Origin: Ashinkailepas kermadecensis
Taxonomy: Eukaryota; Arthropoda; Thecostraca; Neolepadidae
Length of the DNA: 64,000 nt
Reading direction: 5' to 3'
NCBI GenBank assembly: GCA_034440615.1
Contig: JAOTOM010004293.1
Span: 61,001-125,000, forward strand
Shown here: one piece after another, positions 30,043 through 42,800 of the stretch
How positions within the stretch are numbered: the stretch's first letter is position 1
How the letters are laid out: each line of letters opens with the position of its first letter
Notes under the pieces: model-generated
What the model saw: the letters and a program-made list of their open reading frames with translations, nothing else
The model's database searches: none
Told to the model about the DNA's origin: nothing
Made by a program: the position numbers and the translations under genes

Positions 30043-30562
30043 GAAGCACACGTGATGCAGCGAATAAGTGACCTCAGAAAACAGGGCATATGGTCAGAAA
30101 AACGCCTTCCCAAAGTGGCCGAACCAAAACGGGTTAAGGCGCACTGGGACTACCTCCTGGAGGAAATGCAGTGGTTGGCGGCTGACTTTGCGCAGGAGCG
30201 CAAGTGGAAGAAGGCGGCTGCCCGGAGATGTGCGCGCATGGTACAAAAGTACCACCAAGACAAGGCGGCAGCGGTAGAGCGCGCCGTCAAAGATCAGGAG
30301 CGCGATCTGAGACGTGTGGCGTCGTTTGTAGCGCGTGAAATACGGACGTTTTGGGCCAACGCGGAGAAGTTAGTTGAGTTCAAGATAACAGTGCGGCTGG
30401 ACGAAAAGCGAAAGAAGGCTCTGGACCAGCACCTCAACTTCATCGTGGACCAGACGGAGAAGTACAGCGAGAAGCTGGTAGAGGCGTTGCAGCAGAACAG
30501 TGCTCAGCCGAGCCGTGCTTCGTCGTCGTCCGGACTTCCCGACTCGCGGCTACACTCGGACG
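30043..30562 (+). CDS. dom: Remodeller exon with HSA domain
   Basis: Visible residues 1-173. HSA core: [27 protein letters not shown] and KWKKAAA, then [20 protein letters not shown] and [20 protein letters not shown]. In this family the HSA helix binds nuclear actin and actin-related proteins. The acceptor is CTCTGTTTCAG and the donor GTGAGT, leaving one base of a split Gly codon. It matches metazoan Domino/SRCAP closely. Confidence 0.95.
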
Positions 30563-33500
30563 GTGAGTACTGTAAACTGAGTAGTATGGGTCGTATCACA
30601 AGCATAATTATACATTGGATCGTGTCACGTTTATATCTTTATGTGTGTGAGGATTATGTATGTGAGCATGACAAGAGTTAGATTGGATGATCTTTGAAAA
30701 ATGTTATAATTCATGTATGAATATCTGAGTGCCATTTGATAGCGATTTCATACTTTCTGAAGTCCTCAATTTTCCACTCATTCGGAATTGGTAGTGATAT
30801 TTAGTACACTGAAGCCTTGACCTATTAAGGAACATGACCGTAAAATACTACACCTGAGGCGAGTCTCATCACAAATTTCCTCTACTGACTTTCTTCGAAT
30901 TCTATTTAATGAAGCTTTATAAAGCCAATCGCCAAAAATTCTCAGTAACGAAAAAAAGACTGCATATTCAATGCACCGGACAGCTTTTTGTTTCATAAAG
31001 CCTAGATGCGGCGAAACTGAGAGCATAGCGCGGCACGAATTGTCCAAGGTCTGCAAAAATATGACTGGAAACTCGACACCGGCTGCGTTTTTTGTATCGT
31101 GAATGCGCAGTTGCATGCCGAACAGAATCACATTTGGGCAGGATTTTCGGTCGAATTGTATTATATGGCCGTGTATATAACATGGATGGGCTTTTTCTCA
31201 ATGCAACTCCCATTGGGAGTTGCAGTGGTTTACGAACATAGAGGCGGTAGCCTGAATGAATATATGAAGAGACTGAAGACTACGCCGGTGTCCAATAATG
31301 TTTCGTCGGCTACAGAATGCGAGTGCGATATATGCCTTTGAGTGGATCACAGTCAAGATTCGTGGAAAATACTGTGTTTTATGCCATTATTTGCGGTCAA
31401 TTTTCATAGACCTCAATATAAATATCGGCAATATTGGTCTGGCTCCCTGGCATTGTCCACACGTGTCACATGACATTTGCCACCCATTCTTAAACAAGGT
31501 AGGGCTTTTTGTAGGTATGTAGATACGTATCTTATTCATGACAAGATGACATTGGGCAGGCTAACATGCAGTATTGGCAGCTTTGCAAAAGTAACATCAC
31601 AATGTTTGTCTTCAGGGGTTGAACTTTTCCAGATCTTGGGTGATGTAAAACCTATGGTGATCTGCAATGGAAGAAACTAATCTAATCAAACTCCATGATT
31701 TATAATGGAATTTCCGATGGCTTAAAATGCTTCGTCGCATAACACCTGCACATACAGATGTTTGATCGCGTAAAATTCCATGTAAAATTCATGTTCTATA
31801 ACCCAACATAATTAGCCTAGCCTAACCCAACCTACCTCACTTAACCTAACATACTAACCTAACATAATCTGGCAGGGTAGCATAAAACCTATACCTATAT
31901 TGATGCTGAGTGAAACCTCGTACGATGGCACTATTTGCTTACAGCTTGCATTGGACCAGTGAGGATGGACCCTGTGTGCGCCATGGAAGTCACAGCACCT
32001 TTTATTTGAAATTACTACGGTTCTCTGCAATAAACTAGTGCAACATAATGCCAATCTTCTCATGGTCAATCTCTCAATGCTGAAACCTGCATGTACATAT
32101 GTTGGATGATATTAAAACGGTATTACTGTGCTTTAGGATCTTCACGAGACAGGCTTTACAGTGCAGGCAAAATATACGGTCACCGGAAAGCCAACAATGT
32201 TTACCGCTGTGTGATGTCTCATGAAAATGAATAGCTCTTTCTTCTTGTTCACTGACTCTAAGTGTTATATGTTTTACTAGTTGGTTATTGGTTTTACGAC
32301 ACGTCGACCGTTGAGTCATGTAGCGTCGCCAATCTCTCACGCCGATTGGTCGCGGGCGAAGAGTAGCGACAGGTGTATATGTTTTACTGGATGTGTAAAT
32401 AAACGCAAGGTTATCAAAATGACTGAACGACCCGATCTACCCGGCAACATGGCCCTGAGCAGAACGAAAAATGGCTTCAACTTTTGATGTCTGGCCGTGT
32501 GTGTTCACATCTGTTCTTCGACAGGTGAGTTTGAACCTCACACCGGCTCCGAGGACGACGAGGAAACAATCGCGCGGGCCGAGCGAGACTTGCACAAGCA
32601 GGACATGAACGCCGAAGTCAGCGCACTGCAGCGAGAATCACAGCTGTCACTGGATGACGTGCTGGAGCAGTTGCCGCCCGGCTACCTGGAGAATCGGCAG
32701 CGTGCCGACGTCGACCAGGGCCAGGTGAGTACCAACGCCAGTAACTGCAGTGTGTGTAACATAACTGACACAGACCGTCGCGTTGACATCACACCTGGGA
32801 CACTGACCAACTTTCCACCGCTCCCTTCACAGGCCTGTTGACGTCCAAGTATTTCAACTTCCATGGTTTCAGCATACATGAAGCGCAATGATGTCTGTCG
32901 GAGCATTAAAATCCATTAAATCATGGTTTACACTCATTAAAACCATGGAAAAGCACACCATCAGTGCAGCGTGTCGCAATTTCAACATCATTTGAGCGTC
33001 AGATCACGAAAACTGGCAATTTACTGATATTTTTGCCGTCAATTCGTGATATTGTACTTCAAAGATCAATAGATGAATGTCGTTCGTGAAAAAATTTCGG
33101 GAAATTTTTCCACGAATCTGTGGAACCATGCTGCGTATTATTTTTTCTTTGTTTTACAAACTTACCGCTCGCGTAGGTTTTTAAAGCTTAATGAAGCAGT
33201 GCCGACGTGCGCTGATCTGTCGGGATCCTTTAACATCCCTGTTTTTTTGTAGCTTGTCCGTGCCGATTCTGTTCAGCGAAGGGAATGTCCCAGTTTCTGA
33301 GTATTGTCGAGAAAAAAACAGGAATGCTGGTAATCTACTATAAAAGCAATATCCCTAAGGTCTACTACAGCGAGGGGCGTTAAATGACCTCGTAGTCGGG
33401 GGACGAGTGGTCTAGGGGTAAGATGCTCGTCTCACAATCGAAAGATTGTGGGGTCGAATCTCACCTGTCGCTACTCTTCGCCCGCGACCAATCGGCGTGA

Positions 33501-33633
33501 GATTGGCGACGCTATATGACTCAACGGTCGAAGTGTCGTAAAACCAATAACCAACCAACCTCGTAGTCGGCACGCCCTTAAGCCCAAATAATCAATCGAT
33601 CTGCCTTGCTATCGTTTCCTGCGTCGCGTTTGT

Positions 33634-33690
<57 letters not shown>

Positions 33691-33754
33691 TATATATATA
33701 TATATGTATATATATATATGTGTATATATATATATATAGATGTATATATATGTA

Positions 33755-33811
<57 letters not shown>

Positions 33812-36800
33812 ATGTATATATATATATATAAATAAATAAATATGTACCTGCAGTCCTGCATAATATTGTGAAGGAAGCAATGAGCGAATGAGAATTGTGA
33901 ATGAGTTGTCATTCACAATGACAAGTGTGAATGAGCGCTGCGGAACCACTAGCAATTGATTTGCCCCTAATCCCAATTCATCAATCAATCATCGACTCCA
34001 TGCATTACCTAGTTGTAGTGTGATTGTAGTCGACATGTACTGTCCAGTTTTCTTACCAGCACCTATCGACAGACGGCATCCGATGCAGCCGTGTCCGATG
34101 ATGACTTCGAGGCGGGATCCGGCTCTGACAGCGATGACGAGGACACTATCGCCGAGCAGGAGGGCAGGGAGCGTAACGAGAACCACACCAAAGAAATCAA
34201 CCAGTTGGAGGTGGGCAGTACGGCTAAGTGCAGCCGCTGGGAAGAACGAGACAGCCGCACGTGGCCGAGTTTGTAGCGGGCTTTCTGTCACCGCCGTTAC
34301 AACTTGTACAGCATAGTCCCTCTCACCGACTGGCCCGTGTGGACTCTTGCACTGGCACCTTCTACAAGTGTGACTAAGGAATAGGCTGCGGCAACGTCAG
34401 CATCAGGTGCTGTAAAAGGGCGCTGCATGACCGACGCAGTCGATGCGCCCCTAAACTCCAATAGCCAACCAACCAGTTGCTCTAAAACTAATGGTACGTT
34501 TGGTTGCCGCCGACCTTGGTCGTGATGTGACAACCAGTGCGGCGACGCAAAGTACAAAACCACCAACACCACCACTCCGTGCAAAGAAAGAAAATCATAA
34601 CCGCCAAATCGAAAATGTTCAGAAGAGTTTTTGTTTTGTTGTTTTAGGCCGATGCTCTCTTGTTAATCGTAACATAACCTCGTGAATTGACTTGCCTTGT
34701 TAGGGAAGTTGTTTTGGATGTACTTATGAAGTTGTTCGGGATGTACTCATGTGAGGCTTTATAGCTATGTTCCATATAATTTGTGAAATATGTTCAAAAA
34801 GTTGTTATGCCTTTTCAGCAATCATGGAATTGAAAGGCTCATGGCATTTTGACACGGCAAAATGGCGCATGTTTTCTTACAAAGATGGCAGAAAGGCGTA
34901 TGTCGCACATAGGCCTACCATACCTTTGTGAAATAACTGAAAAAGATCGTTCAGAAAAGCGTTTCGGACACATGCCTTTTTCCCTAGTCCTTTCCTAGTC
35001 AAGTTAGTAATGGCAAGCAAGCATGTTGGAAAGCAAGCATCACATGTGACTGTTTACCTTTTGGGCGCCAAATGACGTAGTCGGCGTGCCATTAAACCCA
35101 AATAATCAGTCGGGGACGAGTAGTCTAGGGGTAATTTGCCCGTCTCACAATCGAAAGATTGTGGGTCCGAGTCTCGCCTGTCGGTACTCTTCTTCCGCGG
35201 CCAATCGGCGTGAGAGATTGGCGACGCTACATGACTCAACGGCCGACGTGTCGTAAAAAACCAATAACCAACCAACCAACCAAATAATCAGTCAATGACC
35301 TTTGTTATTGGTCCGATAACTGCAAGGGGAAGGAAACGATTTTCACGTGTTTCGTGTTCACGTTTACCTATTGCCAGTGCCATGCAATTTGTATGAGTGG
35401 ATACTTAATGACAATTGCTTTCGATATCACGTTTTCTCTTTAACATCGTTAAGTGCCGCTTGCATTTTCTAGAGGCGATGAGAGATTTGCATCTTTAAAA
35501 GCACTTGTGGCTTCTGGGAACAGCACTGTGGAGTGATAAAGGCAACAGATTACTGACATCATGTCTGTCATCAAACGATCAACGAAGACCATTGAAATAA
35601 TTCATCAAGGTCATGATCCGAATACATTTGCACATTTTGTTTAACATGAGTTGGCTTTTCGACATCATCACTTTTGACCCACACCACTACAAAAATCAAT
35701 CTCAGGACTCTGCTTATTACCCTGTATGTGCTTATTACCCTCTATGAACTTGTCTAATACCTACTATGAATTCGAGCCGGCAAGAATACCGACAAACCAG
35801 AAATGTTAGCCGATATACCTGCTTTATTTCATCCGGAAAACTATATATGACAAAACATTTTTTTTTTCAAAGGCGATTTCGAATGTACTGTTTCAATTAA
35901 ATATCACATGAATATCTGAACATCGAAATACTTCCAAGTTCTCCCTCTCCCCCATTTTCCCCGTGGTCATCCTGTTGCAAAGAAGAGATCCCCATTGAAT
36001 TTGGCGTCACCAAATGTTGGTGTCCCTCTTTTCCGCGAACACACTCTTAGTGGAGCACTGGTATTCCTTTTACTCCTCAGGTCAAATTTATTTATTCATT
36101 TTAACGAGATGTCATGCCATTTTTAGAGCGTGGCCTTCATTGTCAAGGCACTACTCACGGCCAGGGTGCTGCAGTCAGGGAAACAAACATGCTGAAAAGC
36201 GTATGTACCAGCTTTTGTCACCGCCCGCATGAGTAGGTACTCGGGGGGAAAAGAAAGAATGACGTATGTTATACACGTTCTTTTGACCACGTCGCAAAAT
36301 TTACATTGACAAGGAAATTTAACTGTGCAAATATATACGCACTTTCACCATTCACAAATTGCCCACCCGACAAGGAAGGAAAACCTTATGTCGGAACCTT
36401 CATAAAAGCTCCTAGGGAGGAACAGCGTATATCGACACCTACATGGGTTTTCCATTGTCGCAACCGGAAGATTTAAGTGGTATAAAGGCGTGTGTGGGCG
36501 AATATGGCATTCATGTCATGCCATGGGTAGCTTCCTTTTTTCTTTTTTAGCTGGGTGTACACTTTAGCGGCATATGCATGTTTCTTTCCTTGTGCACACC
36601 TAAAATAGGTGTGCGTTTTTGTCATTTCTTTTAATGTCCGCCTCCTCATGATGAATCGAATGACACGAAACTCAGTTTTTTTAAAATGGCTCGCGCCTTG
36701 TTTACCTTGCACGGCAACACTGATTAGCATCTATGGCCATATCTACTCAATGAGGTTGAGGGTATGAGTAGTTCACGGGAAATCGTGGTACCTTGGGTAT

Positions 36801-39800
36801 GCCTCGGTTGCCTTTCGTTGTGTCGGCTACAACTGTGTTATGTGTCATTTATTTTGAACACTGGTGGTAGTTCATGGGGAAATCGTAGTACCTTGGGTAT
36901 ATCTCGGTTGCCTTTTGTTGTGTTACTCTGTTATGCATTATTTATTTTGAACACTGGTAAGAGCAGAGCTATATCTTTGGATTCAGTTTTTGGTATCGCA
37001 TCGTGTGATTCTAGGAAAGCCAACCGACACTTGGCAAGAGTGGTTTTATCATTATCGGGGCTTCTACAATCTGTTATATGTGGTGCAGGATGAAGGCCAG
37101 ATGCCGTTGGACGAGCTGATGAAGAAGTACGGTGGCACCGGTCCGTCCGCTACTGCCAGGGACTCGCGTCACGACTCCGACAACGACAACGACAACGACA
37201 ACGGCAGCGACGACGAGGACGGCACCGCGGACGAGGAGGACGGCACCGCCGACGAGGAGGACGACCAAGATGAGAACGAAGAGGCCGAGGACGACGAGGA
37301 GGAAGAGGAGATTGGCATGGAGATCGGTCTCAAGTCGCTGCTGGATGTGAACGCAAGTGATGAGGGCGACGCGGCCAAGGCAGATATGTCGGGCCCGGCC
37401 GAAATCACCGACGTGGCCGCGCTGGCCGAGACGTTCCAGCCCAAGGGCTACACCCTCTCGTCCACAACGGTGAAGACGCCCGTGCCGTTCCTGCTGAGAC
37501 ATGCACTGCGGGAGTACCAGCACGTCGGTCTCGAGTGGATGGCCACCATGTACGAAAAGAAGCTTAACGGCATACTGGCGGATGAGATGGGGCTCGGCAA
37601 GACGATCCAAACAATTGCACTGTTGGCGCACCTGGCCTGCGAGAGGGGCATCTGGGGACCGCACCTGATCGTGGTGCCCACCTCAGTCATGCTAAACTGG
37701 GAGATAGAACTGAAAAAGTGGTGCCCGGCCTTCAAGATACTAGTATACTATGGCACACAGAAGGAGCGTCGCATGAAGCGTACCGGCTGGACCAAACAGA
37801 ACTTCTTCCATGTGTGCATCACTTCATACAAACTAGTGCTGCAGGATCACGCCGCATTCAGAAGGAAAAAGTGGAAGTACCTGATTCTCGACGAGGCGCA
37901 AAACATCAAGAATTTCAAGTCGCAACGGTGGCAACTACTTCTCAACTTTCAGTCACAAAGGTACGTGCATCATGTAACCATTCCTTGCATTTTGATAATT
38001 GTGTGCGTCTGTTCGGTTTCCCATATTCACCAAACATTTGCAGTGATTTGTCGGTATAATTGAAGTACCACCGTACCATATTCTAATATCCCACAAAAAT
38101 GCGTCAAAATGTATTTTTATATAGTTGGTTGTCAGATGCGGCAGCGTGATCGTTGACTCAGAAGCGTGATTTTATAGTTCGCATGCACCTGTATTTGCAC
38201 AATCTGAGCAGCTTTGTATATTGTTCATCACCATCACTGATCTAAAGTTGAAGCAAATTAACACTGACTGCATATACAATATGTTCTCTGTGATGGAATC
38301 CATGTGTACCCAAACAATATGGAAATCAGAAGCAAGGTAGGTATCTTGGCAAGTTTTTTTCTTCATTTTACGTACAGTTTCCCATATATATTTTGACACA
38401 GTGCACTCACCAGCTGATGTATGACCTCTTACATGGCGTCTTCTTGAGGTTAGGACTCTGTTCTATTTTCTATTATTTTCCGATTGCTATTTCGGACACT
38501 ATGATGTAGCTACACCAGCTGAGCTTCTATGTGACTGACGTGGCGAACTGCTGACGTGTGCTGTATGCAGGAGTGGCGATGTCTCAGTGTTTCACGGATG
38601 TTGAGGTGGTTGAGCAACGTCTGTTGTCTGTTTTACAGGCGTCTGCTGTTGACCGGGACGCCTCTGCAGAACAACCTGATGGAGCTGTGGTCACTGATGC
38701 ACTTCCTCATGCCACACGTTTTCTCCTCGCATCGAGAGTTCAAGGAATGGTTCTCCAATCCGGTGTCGGGCATGATCGAGGGTAACACCGAGTACAACGA
38801 AAGCGTCATTAAGCGACTGCACAAGGTCAGCGCCAGCAGGTCGACTCACGCCAACTCTGCGTCCGTCTATGCATGCATTTGCTTCTGCGTGGGCGTTGCA
38901 TAACCAGTGCAGTTGATGCGCCCAAAAACCTTAGAATTAACTAACTGCTCTTCCTGCCGTCATGCGGACAGCATCACGGAATAATAACCTTAGCTTCCTT
39001 TGCAAGGCAGTGAGCTACGTAAGCCATATAGCCACCAAATAGTCGGCTGGTCCCCAGAGAGCTAAAAAGCCACACCAGGTAGAGATTGGGGCCGGATACG
39101 TTGCGGTTGCGATACTACCACATCATACAATAGGCTATCGTCTCCCGGACTGCAGAGGAAGATGTAGAGGATGCAGAGGAAGGAAGATGCATTCTGCCAC
39201 ATCCAAGTAGTCAGTCGGTTGCCAGCATTTGCTAATTTGCTCAGCTGTCCGAACTGATGGAATGCTTCTTTATCGTTCCATTTTTAGTCTTATTTCCTCA
39301 CATGACATAGTGAGTGATATTACTGTTTCTTTTTTCGTTTGTTTTTGTCTGTCTTGCTCATGTCATTTCGGCAGAGAGTTTGTGTCTGATGACCGTGTGT
39401 AACTGGCGCACCTTTAAGATGGCAATCTTCAATAACTAACGTGGGTTTGGATACGGACAGGTGTTGCGACCATTCTTGCTGCGGCGACTCAAGTCTGAGG
39501 TGGAGAAACAGCTGCCCAAGAAATTCGAGCATGCAATCATGTGCCGTCTTTCGAAACGACAACGTTACCTCTACGACGAGTTCATGAGCCGCGCCAAGTA
39601 AGCACGTCAGACATCCGTGTGAGAGATCTGTACAAGGGGATGCGAATCTAGTCAAGTCTTGTCCGAGTTGCATGTTGAGCGTAACCTCCACTTTGCTAGT
39701 ATGATTGGGTCATTGGAAGCAGCTTTCTAAGTCGGCGGGGCCGTTGAACCGTCTCATTGTCATTTGGTGGTGGTGGCCCGAAACCTTTGCAAACGGGACC

Positions 39801-42800
39801 AGTTCCGTTTCCCGCCAACCTTTATAGGTTTTCGGGCAGCTACATCTACCGGTTGCAGAGTAAATGCTCTTAGTGTATTATATTACAAGTGCGGGTGAAG
39901 CCTGGCCATCGTGTCGTAGACAAAGAGTTGTATGGTCGGAGAACGTATAGTCGTAAAGCGTATAGTTGACAGAAAAAAGTGAATGAAGCAACTGGCCAAA
40001 TCCGACCGGACTTGGCTGCACTTGATCCGACCTGACTTGACCTGTCGCTCAGGTGAAACCCTAATCACATCTCCGTTTTAGTGCTTCACTTCTGTTTTCT
40101 TCGTTCAGAGTTAACCTGCTCCTGATTTTTCTGCCAACGTATATCAAAATTTATTCTGAAGTACTCGCATGTTTTGTTCAAAGGGGATCTTGTAGTCACA
40201 GTTGCTATAGTGTTGCACTACAGGCGGTGCTGCGCACCACACCGTCTGTAGTGGCAGAGACGGCTCAAAGTGACCGCACCATCTCCGTTCTCTGCCAAAG
40301 ACGGTGTGATGTCCGATGCTGTCCGTACGGCACAATACATATCCCGTCTGTTTCCAAGTTTTGGTAAGGCTACCCATCGCTATCTTCTGTGTGGGGAGCA
40401 AAGACCGCGGTGCCCCCGCTGTCTGCAAGCGCTGACTGTACGCCACCTGCTACTCACGTGCCAACACTTTACATCAGAGCGCCGATTCTGTTTTGGACGA
40501 AACGCGGACCGTTTGACATATGAAGACATTCTGGGAAACAACTCAAAACTTGTACATTCTGGAAACTTGTTCCGTTACTTAGCAGCAATTTGGTTTCAAA
40601 CTACGTACACACCAAGGTAATACTTCTTATCTACCGTGAAGCACTAGGATAAACGTTATGGGCGCGAATGATCAACTCTGGTCGAAGCGCCCTAAAGCCA
40701 AAATAACTAACTAACCAACTAACTAACCAAGTTCTGGTAACTTCAACCACTCCACTTCAACCTACTCATGGTGCATTATGTGCCTTTGGCGTCGCTACGA
40801 GGGGTACAGAGGTGTGGGGACGAATTCTCCCAACCAGTGGTGTATTTAGGGGAACCATACTCATCCATCGCCCCGTTGAAGATTATGGCGTCCCTATGAC
40901 TGGAAGGCAGCGACCGTCTGACTGGAAGATGGCGCCCAACCAGAACCAATCGAGTGCAATCCTCATCCTCAACCCTCCCTCGAAATTTGTTAAATCAATG
41001 GTGCCCCTTCGATTGATCGAAATCAGTTCCCCTTGGCCTGGTTGGCGCCCATCCCATGTGGCCCCGGCGCCCTCTGAGGTTATGCCACCTCCCACCTTGG
41101 TGAGTTCCTATGTACGCCCTTGCCTCAAAGCATTGCGACCCAAATCTGGGATTTTGTTTTGTTCCAGGGATGGGTTGGTAGGTATCCGGGTAAATATCAT
41201 TATGTGCCACCCCAACCTCGAAGGCATGGCAGATGGGCGCGAATGATCAACTCTGGTCGAAGCGTCCTAAAGCCCAAATAAATAACTAACTAATCAAATG
41301 CCTGACAGATTTGCCCAGAGTCAGGCGCAGTGAAGGGGGGGGGCTCAAATCCGCCACCCCTCACGTCTTTAGACGGTATCTCGTAAACGGGCAGCGATAT
41401 TGTAATGCTAACTTGTGACTATTGCAAATCGCCCATGCTATGCATAACAAAAAATAATTTGGTAATTATAGGAACTCCGGGAGTGCAAAGTCGACCGACT
41501 GTCCGCCTGGCCGCCTGACGTTCAAGGTTACACAGATTTCGTGGGCGCAGCGCGCCGGCCGGTCTCGACCTCATTTACCCTGAAGGCTGAAGGTAGAGCC
41601 ATCAAATTTAGGGAGTCACTTCAGCTGTAGTCCCAAATTGTATGCTAGCTTCGGTAGTTCCCGATGTCTTCGGGGGGGGAAGAGGCGAGGTCCGCGCCCT
41701 CCCCCCCCCCCCCCGGTTCGCGTTATGTGAGAGACTGGTGCGCGTATTAACTTGCTAAATAAGGGCCGTGATCCTTCCATTCATGACTGCTACGCCTCCC
41801 CATCCACCCAACGGGAAATGCTGCATTTCCCGTTGCTTAAGCATTACTGGGAGCTCGAAAGACTGAGCAAAGCAAGTGGCTCCCACTGGAGTCAGTGGCT
41901 GCAACCCAGTCAGGTCACGCTAGATACAATACCGAGACAGTGATGTTTTGTCTACAAGCAGTTGCCTGCGACTAACAGCTCATTCCGGGACGTCACTTGA
42001 ATGGCCTCTGCTGGTGTATGATCGCATGACGTATTGGTGGCATGGCGTGGTAAGATTGTCGGGAACTATGGTAGCGGTACCACTTAGCATCGGCAGACAG
42101 CGTGCCCATAATGTTTAGGAGGATTCAACACAATATGGTAATATGCCTTTGAAGTCAGAATAACTACAGTACGTGGTTCTCTTTATGTGCTTTGTGTCGT
42201 TACTGGCTGAAGGTTCTGTGCATGCAAATCTGTCCTCATGAATGCGAGGATCAGTTTGAAAGTACTAAGATATAGACGCGTACTTCGCCGGCGGATCCAG
42301 CCGTCGGGTTTTAGAGGCACCAAGTCCGTACGGGATATTTGAAGCAGTCCCAGGTGACTGAAAATATACTTTTCAAAGAACTTGAAAAACTGGATGGATC
42401 TGGAGTGTTTGGGATTTTGCAGATGCGCTGAAGCAACTTATCCAAAACAGAACATGGGCGCTACATGGCCAATGAAGTCGATGCTCCCCAAGCCCCAATA
42501 ACTAACTCCTAAACATAAAAATGGAAGTGTTACTGGCGGAATTTACGGGAAAGATCAGAACAATGCGTGAAATCGAAAAATGTACTGCATTCAAGAACGA
42601 AGCAATGCAAAAGTTTACGAATAGGTGGCAACCGCTTGTGCAAAATGCATATTTCGATATATAAGTGTACTCATCTGTGTGCGTGTGTGTGTATAGGTGT
42701 GTATGTGTGTGGAAGCTAATTGTGTGACCATATCCGGAAATAAAGCGCCGGTGCAATCCGGACAAAGATGGAAAAAAAAACTCCTACACAGAACTGGTGC

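Noticed and set aside
33592..33988. Tyr/Ile-rich open frames
   Set aside because: Translation of the TA microsatellite.
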